DNA of 64,000 nucleotides from Burkholderiales bacterium (GTDB lineage Bacteria > Pseudomonadota > Gammaproteobacteria > Burkholderiales > SG8-41), in contig JAHCAI010000001.1 of the NCBI GenBank assembly GCA_019634975.1, positions 434,001 to 498,000 of the forward strand. Reading direction: 5' to 3'. Under the pieces are notes generated by a model. The model was not told the origin of the DNA. It ran no database searches and saw only the letters and a list, made by a program, of their open reading frames with translations. Each line of letters begins with the position of its first letter. The stretch's first letter is position 1. Positions 40,302-48,876 of the stretch are shown here, in pieces. A program made the translations under genes and the position numbers.

Positions 40302-41993
40302 GTGACTACCGCGCTATCCCCGCAAGCTGTCCACGGCGACCTTGCCGCACGCATCCGCCTGCCGCGGCTGCTCACGGTATTTGCGGTGGCGCTGGCCGCC
40401 CTGCTGTCGCTGCCGGTGCTTGTCGTGCTGCTCAACCTGCTGGCGCCGTCCACCGGCACCTGGCAGCACCTCGCTGACACGGTGCTCGCCGACTATGTCG
40501 CCAATTCGCTGCTGTTGATGCTGGGGGTGGCCTTCGGCGTGATCGTCGGCGGCGTCACCACCGCCTGGATCACCACCATGTGCAGCTTTCCCGGCCGCCG
40601 GGTTTTCGAATGGGCGCTGCTGTTGCCGATGGCGATGCCGGCCTACGTGATGGCCTATGCCTACACCGACCTGCTGCAGTTCGCCGGTCCGGTGCAGTCG
40701 GCGCTGCGCGAACTCACGGGCTGGGGGGCGCAGGATTACTGGTTTCCGGACGTGCGCTCGCTGGGCGGCGCCGTCGTCATGCTCGCGCTGGTGCTCTACC
40801 CCTATGTCTACCTGCTGGCGCGCGCGGCATTTCTCGAGCAGTCCGACAGCATGCTCGAGGTGGCGCGGGTTTCGGGTTACGGTCCCTGGGGCACTTTCCG
40901 CCGCGTCGCGCTGCCGCTGGCACGGCCGGGCATCGTTGCCGGCACGGCACTGGCGTTGATGGAGGCGCTGGCCGACTATGGCACGGTCGCCTATTTCGGC
41001 GTGCAGACCTTCACCACGGGCATTTTCCGCGCCTGGTTTTCGCTGGGCGACCATGTCGCCGCGGCGCAGCTCTCGGCGATGCTGCTCGGTTTCGTGTTCC
41101 TCGTGCTGCTGCTTGAGCGGGTGACACGCCGCGGTGCCGCTTTCCACTCGGTGTCGCATCGCAAGCGGCTGCGCAATGTCTACCAGCTGCGCGGCCTGCG
41201 CGCGGCAGTGGCGGTGATGTTCTGCGTGCTGCCGCTGGTCTTCGGCTTCCTGCTGCCGGCGGGAATCATGGCGCACATGGCTTTCACCTCGGGCGATGCC
41301 CAGTTCGGCGCGCGTTATCTGACGCTGACCGGCAACACGGTGACGCTGGCGGCGGTGACCGCCGCGCTCGCGGTGATGCTGGCGCTGGTGGTTGGTTACG
41401 CGGGCCGGATGTCGCCGACGCGCGTGGTGCGCGCCGCCAACCGCATTGCGGGGCTCGGTTACGCGGTGCCCGGTGCGGTGATTGCCGTCGGCGTGCTGAT
41501 CCCGGTGACACGGTTGGACCACGTCCTCGCCGGCTGGATGCAGTCCTTGACCGGGATCAATCCCGGACTGATCCTGACCGGCGGCATAGCAGCGCTGGTC
41601 TATGCCTACCTCGCGCGTTTTTTTTCCGTCGCCCTGCAGACCGTGGATGCGGGCCTCGCCAAGATCACGCCTTCGATGAGCGATGCGGCGCGGTCACTGG
41701 GCCTGGGGCCCGGCGCAACGCTGGCGCGGGTGCATGTGCCGCTGCTGTGGCGCAGCGCGCTGACGGCGGGTCTGCTGGTGTTCGTCGATGTCATGAAGGA
41801 ACTGCCGGCGACATTCGTCATGCGGCCCTTCAACTTCGATACCCTCGCGGTGCAGGCCTACAATCTTGCTTCCGACGAGCGGCTGGCAGAAGCGTCAACG
41901 GCAGCGCTCACCATCGTGCTGGTGGGGCTGCTGCCGTTGATCGTGCTTTCGCGGATGATGCTCAGGCCGGGACCGGGGCGCTCCGCCGACTGA
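40302..41993 (+). CDS. fbpB: Iron(III) ABC transporter permease, FbpB-like
   Basis: A 563-residue inner-membrane protein with 12 predicted helices in two homologous halves, each with an EAA-type loop (EVARVSGYGPWGTFRRVALPLARPG and DAARSLGLGPGATLARVHVPLLWR). This double permease is typical for FbpB/SfuB. The start is GTG at 40302. The protein forms the Fe3+ channel with FbpC; the binding protein gene is convergent downstream. Fur control is predicted from the upstream box. Confidence 0.9.
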   Translation: MTTALSPQAVHGDLAARIRLPRLLTVFAVALAALLSLPVLVVLLNLLAPSTGTWQHLADTVLADYVANSLLLMLGVAFGVIVGGVTTAWITTMCSFPGRRVFEWALLLPMAMPAYVMAYAYTDLLQFAGPVQSALRELTGWGAQDYWFPDVRSLGGAVVMLALVLYPYVYLLARAAFLEQSDSMLEVARVSGYGPWGTFRRVALPLARPGIVAGTALALMEALADYGTVAYFGVQTFTTGIFRAWFSLGDHVAAAQLSAMLLGFVFLVLLLERVTRRGAAFHSVSHRKRLRNVYQLRGLRAAVAVMFCVLPLVFGFLLPAGIMAHMAFTSGDAQFGARYLTLTGNTVTLAAVTAALAVMLALVVGYAGRMSPTRVVRAANRIAGLGYAVPGAVIAVGVLIPVTRLDHVLAGWMQSLTGINPGLILTGGIAALVYAYLARFFSVALQTVDAGLAKITPSMSDAARSLGLGPGATLARVHVPLLWRSALTAGLLVFVDVMKELPATFVMRPFNFDTLAVQAYNLASDERLAEASTAALTIVLVGLLPLIVLSRMMLRPGPGRSAD

Positions 41994-42015
41994 TTGCGCG
42001 AACCGGGGCGGCTTC

Positions 42016-43029
42016 TTACTTGTAGCCGACCTTGTCGAAGATCTTCTGCGCCGTCGGCTGGTTCCTGCCCAGGACGCTGATGTTGAGCGTATCCATCTTG
42101 AAGCTGCCGAGTGAAGTCAGCGCGGCGTTGTCGAGCGGGGCGCCCTGGACCACCGGCCACTCATTGTTGCCGCTGGCGAAGTAGGTCTGCGCGCTGTTGC
42201 TGGTCAGGTATTCGAGAAAGCGAATCGCGGCGGCCCTGTTCGGGGCGCTCTTGACCACGCCGGCGCCCGAGACGTTCATGTGGGTGCCGAAGCTTTTCTG
42301 GTTGGGCCAGATCAGGCCGGTGGCGGCGACGACCTTCTTGTCCTCGGGTTTGTCCGACTTCATCAGGCGCGCGTAGTAGTAGCTGTTGCTGATGGCCACC
42401 GCGCATTCGCCGGCAGCGACCGCGCGGATCTGGTCGGTATCGCCGCCCTTGGGCGCGCGCGCGAAGTTGTCGACCACGCCCCTGGCCCACTGTTCGGCCT
42501 TGGCCTCGCCGAGATGCTCGATCAGCGCGCTCATCAACGACAGGTTGTAGATGTGGCTGCCGGAGCGCGTGCATACCTTGCCTTTCATTTTCGGGCTGGC
42601 GAGGTCCTCGTAGTTCTGCACGTCCGCCGGATTGACCGCGGACTTGTTGTAAATGATGACGCGGGCGCGTGCCGAGAAGCCGAACCACTGGTTGTTCGAT
42701 GCGCGCATGTGGGCGGGCAGGCGCTCGGCGAGCACTTTTGATTCGATCGGCTGGAACAGGCCCATCTGCTCGGCGCGCCACAGGCGACCGGCATCGACGG
42801 TGATCAGCACGTCGGCCGGAGACGAGGCACCCTCGTTGCGGATGCGCAGGATCAGCGGGTCTTCACCGGCCTCGATGCGGTTCAGTTTGATGCCGGTGGC
42901 CTTGGTGAAGCCGGCGTAGAGGGCCTCGTCGGTCTGGTAGTGGCGGGAGGAATACAGATTGAGCTGCTGCGCGGCGACCGAAGTGCTGAACAGGCCGGCC
43001 AAGAGCATTGAAAGCATGACGGGTTTCAT
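42016..43029 (-). CDS. fbpA: Periplasmic Fe(III)-binding protein, FbpA/FutA-like
   Basis: A 337-residue binding protein. A signal peptide (MLLAGLFSTSVAAQQ) precedes NLYSSRHYQTDEALYAGF, DVLITVDAGRLWRAEQMGLF and the paired iron-ligand tyrosines in AISNSYYYARL. This is the standard ferric-binding protein arrangement. It is transcribed alone, towards fbpB, from an AT-rich region holding two Fur boxes. The separate promoter would allow higher expression than that of the membrane components. Confidence 0.92.
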   Translation of the reverse strand: MKPVMLSMLLAGLFSTSVAAQQLNLYSSRHYQTDEALYAGFTKATGIKLNRIEAGEDPLILRIRNEGASSPADVLITVDAGRLWRAEQMGLFQPIESKVLAERLPAHMRASNNQWFGFSARARVIIYNKSAVNPADVQNYEDLASPKMKGKVCTRSGSHIYNLSLMSALIEHLGEAKAEQWARGVVDNFARAPKGGDTDQIRAVAAGECAVAISNSYYYARLMKSDKPEDKKVVAATGLIWPNQKSFGTHMNVSGAGVVKSAPNRAAAIRFLEYLTSNSAQTYFASGNNEWPVVQGAPLDNAALTSLGSFKMDTLNISVLGRNQPTAQKIFDKVGYK

Positions 43030-43070
43030 TTAATAAAATCCTTATAAAACAAATGGTTGAATATTTTTCC
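43026..43070 (-). repeat. AT-rich start-codon patch upstream of fbpA
   Basis: On the minus strand it reads CCATTTGTTTTATAAGGATT then TTATTAAATG, similar to the AT-rich motif before the ThDP gene (TTTGATTATAAAGGATATTT). AAGGA may be the ribosome binding site. Confidence 0.4.
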
Positions 43071-43102
43071 AATGCGATCCGAGTCCGCGCAGAGAATACT
43101 AA

Positions 43103-43117
43103 CAAGAATTATTCTCA
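43103..43117. promoter_or_regulatory. Fur box 1 upstream of fbpA
   Basis: On the minus strand TGAGAATAATTCTTG matches TGATAATNATTATCA at 11 of 15 positions. It lies about 75 bp upstream of fbpA. Confidence 0.65.
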
Positions 43118-43130
43118 ATATCAACAAAAA

Positions 43131-43145
43131 TGAGAATTGTTATTA
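43131..43145. promoter_or_regulatory. Fur box 2 upstream of fbpA
   Basis: TGAGAATTGTTATTA matches the Fur core at 12 of 15 positions and lies 28 bp from the first box, suggesting two Fur dimers. Confidence 0.7.
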
Positions 43146-43274
43146 TTTGCGCTCGAGAGGCCGACATGAAGGCTCGCACGGCGCGACCCAGACAGCCTTG
43201 ATCAGGCGCAAAGGGGGCGTTGGCAGGGGGACTGCGGGGGGGGTGTGGTGGAGCGGGATCCCGGCAGTGCAGGA

Positions 43275-43778
43275 TCAGATCGGCAGGCGGCGTGCGCCGT
43301 TGTAGCGGTTTTTCCAGTAGCGCTGGCTCATGTCGACAATTTCGACGGCGCCGCCACGGCTGGGTGCATGAACGAAGCGCGAGTCACCGAGATAAATGCC
43401 GACATGGGAGAACGGACGGCGCAGGGTGTTGAAAAACACCAGGTCACCGGGCTGCAGTTCGGATTTGTCGATGACCGCGCCGACACGGCTGATTTCCGCG
43501 GCATTGCCCTGCAGCGTCTGCCCGGTGATCTGCGCATAGAGGTAACGGATCAATCCGCTGCAGTCGAAACCGGTATCGGGAGAGGAACCTCCCCATTTGT
43601 AGCGCACACCGATAAAGCCGAGCGCGCGCATCGCGAGTTCCTGGGCCTGCGAGAACAGGCTGGCTTCGGCGCTGGCCGGCGCCGGTTCGAAGCTGCCGGG
43701 CCCGCGGCCGGGCTCGTCCGCCATGGCGGTTGAGGACAGCAGGACCAGCGCGCCGGCCGTGACAAGGGTTTTCAGCAT
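43275..43778 (-). CDS. C40 family (NlpC/P60) peptidase
   Basis: A 167-residue exported cysteine peptidase that likely cuts peptidoglycan stem peptides. A signal peptide (LVTAGALVLLSSTAMADE) is followed by an NlpC/P60 domain: catalytic Cys in GFDCSGLIRYLY, His in PFSHVGIYLGD and a third polar residue region in FVHAPSRGGAVEIV. Length is small but complete, like the spr-type enzymes. It is divergent from the secretin-domain gene. No lipobox is present. Confidence 0.9.
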   Translation of the reverse strand: MLKTLVTAGALVLLSSTAMADEPGRGPGSFEPAPASAEASLFSQAQELAMRALGFIGVRYKWGGSSPDTGFDCSGLIRYLYAQITGQTLQGNAAEISRVGAVIDKSELQPGDLVFFNTLRRPFSHVGIYLGDSRFVHAPSRGGAVEIVDMSQRYWKNRYNGARRLPI

Positions 43779-43786
43779 GGGCGGAA

Positions 43787-43815
43787 TTTAATTTACAAGC
43801 GTTTGATTGTAAAGG
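43787..43815. promoter_or_regulatory. Inverted repeat TTTACAA-N8-TTGTAAA
   Basis: TTTACAA and TTGTAAA flank GCGTTTGA in the gap between the C40 peptidase and the secretin-domain gene. The pattern (ACAAGCGTTTGATTGTAAAG) is a GC-shifted relative of the AT-rich motif ATAAGTATTTGATTATAAAG at 51882. It could be an operator for a TetR-type or other regulator. Confidence 0.4.
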
Positions 43816-43897
43816 GTTAACTGAGGTGGCTCGACGGCCCCGGGGAGGCGCCTGTTCCCGGGGTACACTGCGACTCGCCACCGACCGTTATTTCGCC

Positions 43898-44791
43898 ATG
43901 ACCATACAAACTACGGCTCTCCGACTGGCCCGTGCACTGTTGCTGGCCGGCGGACTTGTCATGACTGCAACTGCGGCGGCGCAGGCCACGGTGGAAATCA
44001 TTCCGCTCAACAATCGCAGCAGCGAGCAGGTCATCCCGGTGATCCAGCCTTTGCTCGGCCGCGACTCCAGCGTCAGCGGTTTCCAGAATCAGCTGGTGAT
44101 CCGCGCCACGCCGGCGGAAATGGCCGAAATCCGTCGCGTGCTGGCCAGCATCGACAAGGCGCCGCGGCGGCTGCTGATTACCGTGCGCCAGGATGCCGAA
44201 CTCGACCGCCAGCGCCGTGAGGCCGAGATCTCCGGCAGCATCGGCAATGACAACGCCCGCGTGATAATTCCAGGAAGCGGCTCGCGCGGCGGCGGCAACG
44301 TCGTGCTGCGCGAAGGCGACGACCGGCTGCGCGCGCGCATCATCGATTCCCGCCAGGTCAGCAGCGACAGCAGCACCCAGACCCTGCAGGTGCTCGAGGG
44401 GTCTTCGGCCTTCATCCGCGTCGGCGAGTCGCGACCGGTGCCCAGCCGGCAGGTGGTGCGCACGGTCATCAACGGCCAGATCGTCGACCGCGTCGTCGAG
44501 GGCACGGAATACCGCGATGCCGCCACCGGCTTCAGCGTGCGGCCGCGGCTGCAGGGCGACATTGTCACGCTGGACATCAGCCCGCAGCGCGACAGCTTCG
44601 ACGACCGCCGCCGCGGCGCGGTCAATGTGCAGCAGGTGACGACCACGGTGTCGGGGCGCGTCGGCGAGTGGATCGATCTCGGCGGCATGGGCGATGCGCG
44701 CAGTGACGAGCGCTCCGCGCTGCTGGGGCGCAGCAGCGGGCGGGTCGAAGACCGGCGCGGCGTGCAGGTCCGCGTCGAGGTCCTGCCCTAG
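43898..44791 (+). CDS. Secretin N-domain-like periplasmic protein without a pore domain
   Basis: A 297-residue exported protein. A signal peptide (ALLLAGGLVMTATAAAQA) precedes a secretin N-type domain (IIPLNNRSSEQVIPVIQPLLGRDSSV; NQLVIRATPAEMAEIRRVLASID). The rest is rich in beta strands and Arg/Asp (TLQVLEGSSAFIRVGESRPVPSRQVV; RPRLQGDIVTLDISPQRD), resembling the region before the secretin channel, but the pore-forming domain is absent. Similar stand-alone proteins are annotated as type II secretory pathway component-like. Function unknown; it may cap or assist another secretin. Confidence 0.75.
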   Translation: MTIQTTALRLARALLLAGGLVMTATAAAQATVEIIPLNNRSSEQVIPVIQPLLGRDSSVSGFQNQLVIRATPAEMAEIRRVLASIDKAPRRLLITVRQDAELDRQRREAEISGSIGNDNARVIIPGSGSRGGGNVVLREGDDRLRARIIDSRQVSSDSSTQTLQVLEGSSAFIRVGESRPVPSRQVVRTVINGQIVDRVVEGTEYRDAATGFSVRPRLQGDIVTLDISPQRDSFDDRRRGAVNVQQVTTTVSGRVGEWIDLGGMGDARSDERSALLGRSSGRVEDRRGVQVRVEVLP

Positions 44792-44822
44792 GGGCTTTTG
44801 TCCGTATCCGCCCCCGGGTCCT

Positions 44823-45431
44823 TCAAAACGACGAACCCGGCTGCTGCAGGAAGGCGTTCTCCTCCGCGGTTGATGTGCGGCCGAGGATGCGGTTGCGGTG
44901 GGGAAAGCGGCCGAAGCGCTGGACGACGTCGCGGTGCCTGACTGCGTAATCGAGAAAGCCCGCAAATGTCGCGCGGTCGGCTGCGGCAACGCCGGCCAGC
45001 AGGTCCTCGAAGAGCGCGACGCTTTGCGCCTGGATATCCGCCGACTCGGCGTGCTCCAGCGGCAGGTAGAAAAACACCCGTTCGATCTCGCGCAGGCTGC
45101 GGTCGGCGCCGTGTTCCATGCCATCGAGCGCAAGGCGCAGGGCAAGGCCGTCATGGGCGAAAGCCTGCGGCGTGTCGCGATAGATGTTGCGCGGGAACTG
45201 GTCGAACAGCAGGATCAGGGCGAGGCGCCCGCGCGGCTCGCGCGCCCATTCGCGGTGTGCGCCTCCCGCGGCGGCGGCAACCAGCGCGCCGAAACGCTCG
45301 CGGATTTCCGCGTCGATCACGGCATCCTTGGACCACCACAGTTTTTTCTGCGCCTGCGCGGCCGCGCTGTTCCCGGCTTCCCGGCCGAACCAGAATGCAA
45401 GGATGTCCTCGGGGTTGGCGTTGGGAGTCAT
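44823..45431 (-). CDS. DUF924 family protein
   Basis: A 202-residue helical protein of the DUF924 family. Typical parts are EDILAFWFG at the start, KKLWWSKDAVIDAEIRERFG, LILLFDQFPRNIYRDTPQAFAHD and FYLPLEHAESADIQAQSV. The family is predicted to adopt a TPR-like fold. The biochemical role is unknown. The start at 45431 lies 7 nt after the DM13 gene stop, so both are probably cotranscribed. Confidence 0.85.
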   Translation of the reverse strand: MTPNANPEDILAFWFGREAGNSAAAQAQKKLWWSKDAVIDAEIRERFGALVAAAAGGAHREWAREPRGRLALILLFDQFPRNIYRDTPQAFAHDGLALRLALDGMEHGADRSLREIERVFFYLPLEHAESADIQAQSVALFEDLLAGVAAADRATFAGFLDYAVRHRDVVQRFGRFPHRNRILGRTSTAEENAFLQQPGSSF

Positions 45432-45438
45432 CGCGCGC

Positions 45439-45909
45439 TCAACGGTACTTCGCTGCGGTGATGAACTGCCCGAAGGATTCACACCAGACGATCACGGTGT
45501 TGTAGCTGGCCGGGTCGACATGCGCCGGCACCGGCACGATGAAGTTGGTGAAGGTCTTGACGTCGCCGACCAGTGCCATGCGCGGCTTCAGGCGCATGAA
45601 GGCTGATTCTGTTTCGACGAATTCCGGCGACAGGTAGAGCTTGTAGTCAGGGCCCGGCGCGAGGCGGCCGGTCAGCGTGATGCTGCGGCGGCCGACTGCG
45701 ACGGTGCCTTCGCCCCAGTGCAGGAAATCGCTGTCTTGCAGATCGCGGCGGAACACGCCGGAGAACTGCATCCCGCCGGAGTGGGCCTGGACTTCAGCGG
45801 CGGTGGGCGCGGTCGGCGCGGTGAGGATGGGCAGCAGGTAGATGCCCAGCGCGACACCCGCGACCAGTGCGGCGGTATGGGTGATGCCGAGGATCAGCAG
45901 TTTTTTCAT
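45439..45909 (-). CDS. DM13 domain-containing membrane-anchored protein
   Basis: A 156-residue protein with an N-terminal helix (LLILGITHTAALVAGVALGIYLLPIL) and a C-terminal DM13-type beta domain (FLHWGEGTVAVG; LTGRLAPGPDYKLYLSPEFVETE; YNTVIVWCESFGQFITAAKY). DM13 domains carry a conserved cysteine, here in VWCESF, and are thought to take part in redox or electron-transfer reactions. AGGAGGG precedes the ATG at 45909, which fixes the start. Probably periplasmic with a membrane anchor. Confidence 0.83.
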   Translation of the reverse strand: MKKLLILGITHTAALVAGVALGIYLLPILTAPTAPTAAEVQAHSGGMQFSGVFRRDLQDSDFLHWGEGTVAVGRRSITLTGRLAPGPDYKLYLSPEFVETESAFMRLKPRMALVGDVKTFTNFIVPVPAHVDPASYNTVIVWCESFGQFITAAKYR

Positions 45910-46027
45910 CGCGCATTCCCTCCTGTCCCCCAAGCATAATCCAGATCGCCGCCAGACTTGACGCCGGTGGCGCATGCGGTGACCATGCGCTGCGTCATTG
46001 CTGTCCAATCCCCACGGAGCACGGCCC

Positions 46028-46708
46028 ATGCAGATCAAGCGCGGTTTTGATTCCATTTTTGCAACCTGGCTGGCCGGACTGGTGGTGTTCCTGCCGCTGG
46101 CCCTGACGCTGGGCGTGCTGGGCTGGCTGATCGGCATACTCAACCACTATCTTGGTCCCGAGAGCGGCATCGGCCAATTCTTCTCGGTGCTCGGATACAA
46201 GATCCTGCCCGTGCTGCCGGTGCCGTACCTGGTCGGCACCCTGATGCTGATGTTCGCCATCTACCTGCTCGGCGTGGCGCTGCGCCTCGGACTGCGCGGT
46301 CCGCTGTCGCGATTCCTCAATGTCACACTGAAGCGGGTGCCGCTGGTTGGCGCCCTGTACGATTTCACGCAGCGTTTCGTCGGACTGCTGGAGAAGAACC
46401 AGGGCGACATTGGTGCAATGAGCGCGGTGTGGTGCTTCTTCGGCGGCGACGGTGTTGCCGTGCTGGCGCTCGCGCCCAGCCCGGAGCCGATCGAGATCGA
46501 CGGCCGGAGCTATTTCGCGGTGCTGGTGCCGACCGCGCCGGTGCCGATTGGCGGCGGGCTGCTGTATGTGCCGGTGGAGTGGGTCAAGCCCGCCAATGTC
46601 GGCATCGACAAGCTCACCGAAATCTATGTGTCGATGGGGCTCACGCCGCCGCCGCGCCAGAGCCCATCGGTTCCGCCCGTGGCGCAGGAAGCCGCAAGCA
46701 GGTCCTGA
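46028..46708 (+). CDS. DUF502 family membrane protein
   Basis: A 226-residue inner-membrane protein with two N-terminal helices (TWLAGLVVFLPLALTLGVLGWLIG when split; VGTLMLMFAIYLLGVALRLGL) and a soluble C-terminal part (YVPVEWVKPANVGIDKLTEIYVSMG). The RVPLVGALYDFTQRFVGLLE segment is typical for DUF502. The function is not established in bacteria. ATG 46028 was chosen; a TTG at 45998 would add ten residues without support. Confidence 0.87.
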   Translation: MQIKRGFDSIFATWLAGLVVFLPLALTLGVLGWLIGILNHYLGPESGIGQFFSVLGYKILPVLPVPYLVGTLMLMFAIYLLGVALRLGLRGPLSRFLNVTLKRVPLVGALYDFTQRFVGLLEKNQGDIGAMSAVWCFFGGDGVAVLALAPSPEPIEIDGRSYFAVLVPTAPVPIGGGLLYVPVEWVKPANVGIDKLTEIYVSMGLTPPPRQSPSVPPVAQEAASRS

Positions 46709-46720
46709 CCCACACCGTGG

Positions 46721-47461
46721 TTACCACGGTATGCCTCGGCCGTGCTGGTCGAAAAATCCGCCGGAGTCGGCCGAGTCCAGGCGATCGAGCGTATTGAGGA
46801 TTCCTGCAGCGGCAGTATCCGGGTTTTGCACTTCCAGCCCGCGTTTTGCGAAAGCCCGGGTGAGGCCGGTGTCCACGGTGCCCGGATGCAGGGCAACGCA
46901 GATTGCTTCCGGGCGGGTGCGTTTCAGCTCCACTGCCGCACTGCGCAGGACCTGGTTGAGCGCCGCCTTTGCCGCGCGGTAGCTGTACCATCCGCCAAGC
47001 CGGTTGTCGCCGATGCTGCCGACACGCGCGGACAGTGCGGCGAACACGCAGCGGCCCGAGCGCGGCAACAGGGGCATGAAGTGCTTGATCAGCAGTGCCG
47101 GGCCGATGGCGTTGACTGCAAGGCTTTTCGCGAGGGCATGCGCATCGAGCTGGCGCCAGCTTTTCTCGGCATGGCAGCCTTCACCCTCGAGCACGCCGGT
47201 GGCCACGATCAGCAGCCGGATGTCCATCCCCGTGGCGGCAACGTGGGCTGCCGCGGCGGCGATCCGCGCTTCGTCGAGCAGGTCGAGGGGTGGCGATCCG
47301 CCGCGAGACAGCTCGACGACGGCGGCGAAGCGCCGATCGGCGCGCAACTTCGACGACAGCGCGCTGCCGATCCCGCCGCTCGCCCCGCAGACCAGCGCGA
47401 GCCCGCCCTCGGGCAGTGCCTGCGTCGCGGCGCTCAGGCTTTTTTCACCCAGGCAATGCAC
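46721..47461 (-). CDS. SDR family oxidoreductase (CsgA/C-factor-like)
   Basis: A 246-residue short-chain dehydrogenase. The cofactor loop is VCGASGGIGSALSSKL, the NAG-type region is LLIVATGVL, a Ser lies in FAALSARVGSIGD and the active-site motif is YSYRAAK. It resembles the cell-communication C-factor group of SDRs, often found beside photolyase or stress genes. The start is GTG at 47461, overlapping the HiPIP stop by 28 nt, so the two are translationally coupled. Substrate unknown. Confidence 0.86.
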   Translation of the reverse strand: MHCLGEKSLSAATQALPEGGLALVCGASGGIGSALSSKLRADRRFAAVVELSRGGSPPLDLLDEARIAAAAAHVAATGMDIRLLIVATGVLEGEGCHAEKSWRQLDAHALAKSLAVNAIGPALLIKHFMPLLPRSGRCVFAALSARVGSIGDNRLGGWYSYRAAKAALNQVLRSAAVELKRTRPEAICVALHPGTVDTGLTRAFAKRGLEVQNPDTAAAGILNTLDRLDSADSGGFFDQHGRGIPW

Positions 47462-47745
47462 CAGCCCTTGGCGTTGACCTGCTTGCCGCCCACCGCGCCG
47501 CAGGGTGCCCAGGGATCGCTGGGCTTGCCAAGGTAAAGCTGGCAGTTGGCGCAGATCTGGCCGGGGGCGTACTTCGGATACTTCTTGCGGTCGACCTTGG
47601 CGGCGTCGTGCAGGTAGCCGAGGGCGACCGCCTGCGGATCTTTCTCGTCGAGGCGTGCGGCCTGGGCCTGTGCCATGCGCGTGCCGATCAGGCCGGCGGC
47701 GGCGACGGGCAGGGTGGCGGCGATGAACTGGCGTCGGGTGGTCAT
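47434..47745 (-). CDS. High-potential iron-sulfur protein (HiPIP), Tat-exported
   Basis: A 103-residue precursor. The twin-arginine signal TTRRQFIAATLPVAAAGLIG directs export of the folded [4Fe-4S] protein. The cluster cysteines are in ICANCQLYLG, APCGAVGG and GWCIAW, the standard HiPIP pattern. It carries electrons at high potential in the periplasm, for example to a photosynthetic reaction centre, an oxidase or a reductase. It is divergent from a MerR-type regulator, and three TGAACCGGA elements lie between them. Confidence 0.94.
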   Translation of the reverse strand: MTTRRQFIAATLPVAAAGLIGTRMAQAQAARLDEKDPQAVALGYLHDAAKVDRKKYPKYAPGQICANCQLYLGKPSDPWAPCGAVGGKQVNAKGWCIAWVKKA

Positions 47746-47774
47746 GCTTGGCTCTCCTGTGAATGTAAGGAATG

Positions 47775-47783
47775 TGAACCGGA
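47775..47783 (+). promoter_or_regulatory. TGAACCGGA element, copy 1
   Basis: A nonamer in the HiPIP/MerR gap, 30 bp upstream of the HiPIP start. It occurs three times in 96 bp, so it is a candidate operator. Confidence 0.55.
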
Positions 47784-47826
47784 TTCTACGGATCAAATGC
47801 GGACGATGACGGTTTTTTGTCCAGGA

Positions 47827-47835
47827 TGAACCGGA
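47827..47835 (+). promoter_or_regulatory. TGAACCGGA element, copy 2
   Basis: A direct repeat of copy 1 with 52 bp (five helical turns) between starts. Confidence 0.55.
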
Positions 47836-47861
47836 ATTTTTGAGTTCATGACCGTGACAGA

Positions 47862-47870
47862 TCCGGTTCA
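47862..47870 (-). promoter_or_regulatory. TGAACCGGA element, copy 3 (inverted)
   Basis: TCCGGTTCA on the plus strand, the reverse complement of copies 1 and 2. With copy 2 it forms a widely spaced inverted repeat about 43 bp upstream of the MerR-type start. Confidence 0.55.
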
Positions 47871-47913
47871 TCTGATTAATCTTCCAACCACTTAAACAGG
47901 AGTCTGAACCCGT

Positions 47914-48876
47914 ATGGATACCTCGATTGCACCCGACCTCAACGACACCGTGCTCTACCGCAGCGGCGCCGCAGCCCGCCTCTCCGGCGTGCCGGTGGAG
48001 ACCCTCCGCGTGTGGGAACGCCGCTACGCCATCGTGCGCCCGCAGGTCAGCCCCAGCGGCCGCAAGCTGTACTCCGCGGAGAACATCCAGCGGCTGCGGC
48101 TGATCAAGCAGCTGGTGGCGATGGGCAACTCGATCGGTTCCGTGGCTACGCTGCCGATGCAGGTCCTGCAGCAGATGCTCGCCGACTCGGCGCCGCTGGT
48201 GATGGCGCCGCGGGCGCAGGTCTCCGGCCATCGCGCGCTGCGCGTGGCCCTGGTCGGCGAAGCGCAGGCCTCGGGCCGCGGCCGCGGGCTGAACGTGGTT
48301 GCGGTGTGCGAGGACATCACCCAGGCGGCGGTCGCGCTGCAGGGCATCAGCGCCGATGCCGTCATCATCGAAATGTCTTCGCTGATGCAGGCCGAGCCGA
48401 AGCGCATCACCGCGATCCGCGACGCGGCTGCGGCGCCGGTGGCCATCGTGCTCTACCGCTACGGTCCGGCGCCGGTGATGCGCCATTTGCGCGAGGCGGG
48501 TCATGTGGTCGCCCATGCCGCGCTCGATGCCGTCGAATTCGATGAACTGTGCCGCAGTGCGATGACGGCCCCCGACGGCGCGGCCGACGATGAGCCGCCT
48601 GCCCCGCGTTTCGACGCCGCGGCACTGAGCGCGCTCTCCGGTTCGCGCAACAGCGTCTATTGCGAATGTCCGCGCCATCTCGCCGAACTGGTGCGCGCGG
48701 TGCAGGGTTTCGAGCGCTACAGCGCCGAGTGCGCGGTCCGCAGTCCGGCCGATGCGGCACTGCACGGACGGCTGCAGCGCAGTGCCGGCCGCGCCCGCGC
48801 GCTGCTCGAGGATGCTCTGGTCGAACTCGCGCTGGCCGAGGGCCTGCCGCTGCCGCAGGCGGCGAAGGCGGCATGA
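47914..48876 (+). CDS. MerR family regulator with C-terminal CxCP-H / YSxxC motif
   Basis: A 320-residue regulator. The MerR helix-turn-helix is at about 14-80 (YRSGAAARLSGVPVETLRVWERRY). Residues about 107-215 look like a Rossmann-type sensor domain related to the B12-binding fold of CarH/LitR proteins (LNVVAVCEDITQAAVALQG; ADAVIIEMSSLMQ), but the DxHxxG cobalamin motif is absent. Residues 250-273 hold CECPRHLAELV and ERYSAEC, i.e. Cys250, Cys252, His255 and Cys273, a possible metal or redox site. It overlaps the DUF3429 gene by 4 nt. It probably controls itself and the divergent HiPIP/SDR pair. Confidence 0.83.
   Translation: MDTSIAPDLNDTVLYRSGAAARLSGVPVETLRVWERRYAIVRPQVSPSGRKLYSAENIQRLRLIKQLVAMGNSIGSVATLPMQVLQQMLADSAPLVMAPRAQVSGHRALRVALVGEAQASGRGRGLNVVAVCEDITQAAVALQGISADAVIIEMSSLMQAEPKRITAIRDAAAAPVAIVLYRYGPAPVMRHLREAGHVVAHAALDAVEFDELCRSAMTAPDGAADDEPPAPRFDAAALSALSGSRNSVYCECPRHLAELVRAVQGFERYSAECAVRSPADAALHGRLQRSAGRARALLEDALVELALAEGLPLPQAAKAA

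Noticed and set aside
47914..48876. A cobalamin-dependent light sensor of the CarH/LitR type
   Set aside because: The domain layout is similar, but the DxHxxG cobalamin motif is not present, so B12 binding cannot be claimed.
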